Assembly (NCBI GenBank): GCA_012934845.2
Contig: WNNJ02001835.1
Span: 1-64,000 of the forward strand
Direction of reading: 5' to 3'
DNA length: 64,000 nucleotides
DNA from: Pomphorhynchus laevis
Lineage: Eukaryota > Acanthocephala > Palaeacanthocephala > Echinorhynchida > Pomphorhynchidae
Shown: positions 62,800-64,000 of the stretch, piece after piece
Layout: the number at the start of each line of letters is the position of its first letter
How positions within the stretch are numbered: the first letter of the stretch is position 1
Notes under the pieces: model-generated
What the model saw: only the letters and a program-made list of their open reading frames with translations
Told to the model about the DNA's origin: nothing
Database searches by the model: none
Made by a program: the position numbers and the translations under genes

Positions 62800-64000
62800 A
62801 GTCAACATAACGACCAACCTAATTACTAACACAGCTATCTTCTTAACACTAACTCAGTGCACTCAGATCGCACTGCGAACCGTTATCTAAATCAAACTCC
62901 AGAAAAATTATGCAATTCACCCGAAACTATCCCAGATATATACGAAATAGTTATCCACTGGATGCCCAATCTGATGAGCCCTCACGATCTTTCGCAAGCC
63001 ACGCATTCGTCGACATACTCTCTAAATTATACGCAGATTCGAGAGAACAGTTTTCTGATACAAGCTCACTGCTGCAAACTGCAACGATATTCAGCCAGTC
63101 TGTGTTGCAACGAATGCCATCAAGAAAGATATCTCTTATACACAAAACCATAGAAAGCAGATTTGTCAGTTGGAATAATAACGAGTACGTGGCTCTTTAC
63201 CAAGAAGCGCTCTTCCTCCAAAACAATATTCAAAATCATACACTACAGTCATATACTAACCGGATTAAACGCCATCAAAGCCTTCTAGCAAAAGACCGCA
63301 TTAAAGCAAGCACTGCTATACTGGAAGATAAATTTGAAACGTATATACTGCAGCCACATTACCTCATCAACGATGTGTCAGTCCTCTCGAGACTCAAAGA
63401 TCTACATCCAAATGCACAACCACCAAATCCAGAAGCTCCTCTATCAATCATTTTCAAGTTCGAAACATCACTATAGTATATTCTATGCTCTAGACGAAAC
63501 TCATATAATCAAATCTAGCATGAAAACAGGAGGAAGCGCCGGACCGTCGGGTCTCGATTCTAATTCATGGCTTCACACGCTCACTGACTTCGGTTCTCAG
63601 TCTATATGTTTAGCCAGGGCAATCACTCAATTCGCTATCTTCATCGCTACAGAACACATTACCCCTGATCAATTAGACGCTTTTACAGCTTGCCGCTTAG
63701 TCGCCCTAGAGAATAAATCAGGAAGAATTAGACCTATTGGAATATGCAACACTGTCAGGCGCATCATTTGCCGTTCCTTCTCGAATTCGTGCGCAATGAT
63801 ATTGAGGTCGTCGCCAGGTTCGTTCAACTTGGAGCTTCCCAAAAGGAGGTATCGAGGTAGCCGTCAGTACTCTTAGAAACGAGTTTCATCGAAGTGACCA
63901 TATGTGCGTTATGACGGTCGAGGCCTCAAATGCCTTCAACCAGACTAATAGAGCCATTGCACTGCATAATGTGGAATTCAACTGTGCTGCACTTTCGTAA
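62800..64000 (+). mobile_element. Broken retroelement with QQGDPLG-class reverse transcriptase (5' part)
   Basis: Frames in order give FASHAFVDILSKLYADSREQ, KTIESRFVSWNNNEYVALYQ, HQSLLAKDRIKASTAILEDK, VLSRLKDLHPNAQPPNPEAP, then IKSSMKTGGSAGPSGLDSNS, DAFTACRLVALENKSGRIRP and IGICNTVRRII, and finally NAFNQTNRAIALHN. SAGPSGLD...A-C-R-L-x-x-L and RPIGI...RRII are the entry blocks of this RT class, whose middle part appears at 51.4 kb. Composition is richer in G+C than the neighbourhood. The element runs off the right edge, and I see a few breaks in what is visible. The family is not settled. Confidence 0.75.

Overview
The window looks like nuclear DNA of an invertebrate animal. It is very AT-rich and has spliceosomal introns, a eukaryotic tRNA-Ser with a pol III T-run, a proprotein convertase and a BTB protein. 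It is packed with non-LTR retroelements, Penelope-like elements (PLEs), MITE-like foldbacks and tandem repeats. I cannot name the phylum. A TATA/TCAGTT pair in one repeat would suit an arthropod, but PLEs and the other retroelement classes are spread widely.

Layout. 0.8-2.2 kb: a foldback composite with MITE copies. 3.6-15.7 kb: a LINE graveyard. It holds an L2-like 3' end (+), a degenerate CR1-like element (-), and two divergently placed copies of one LINE ('family A'), a decayed one (-) and a younger one (+) with a 14-bp target-site duplication. 19.3-20.6 kb: a MITE running into three tandem 364-bp units, each with a TATA box and an initiator-like site. 21.4-23.3 kb: an apparently intact, intron-free proprotein convertase gene (-). 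25.3-26.3 kb: four tandem units of about 310 bp. 26.7-29.75 kb: a PLE with the GIY-YIG domain upstream of the reverse transcriptase (permuted, Naiad/Chlamys-like order), interrupted by another repeat. 30.1-30.3 kb: a 103-bp perfect palindrome carrying a hammerhead-ribozyme core on each strand. 31.6-36.35 kb: a different, conventionally ordered PLE split by a third family A LINE with a 12-bp target-site duplication. 40-42, 47 and 51-52 kb: many copies of a dispersed repeat ('repeat B') with interleaved complementary segments.

The host gene content is small. Exons of a coiled-coil protein gene (+) run from about 43.4 to 58.2 kb, perhaps 59.1 kb. Its large introns hold a single-exon BTB gene (-), an inverted BTB gene fragment, a tRNA-Ser(AGA) gene, repeat B copies, a reverse-transcriptase fragment and a second hammerhead core. 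The right end (62.8-64.0 kb) is a broken retroelement with an RT-like protein of the class also seen at 51.4 kb.

The most interesting items are the permuted PLE, the two hammerhead loci, the promoter-bearing tandem array, the GC-rich nested foldback at 59.7-60.3 kb, and the convertase with no basic cleavage motif between its prodomain and catalytic domain.
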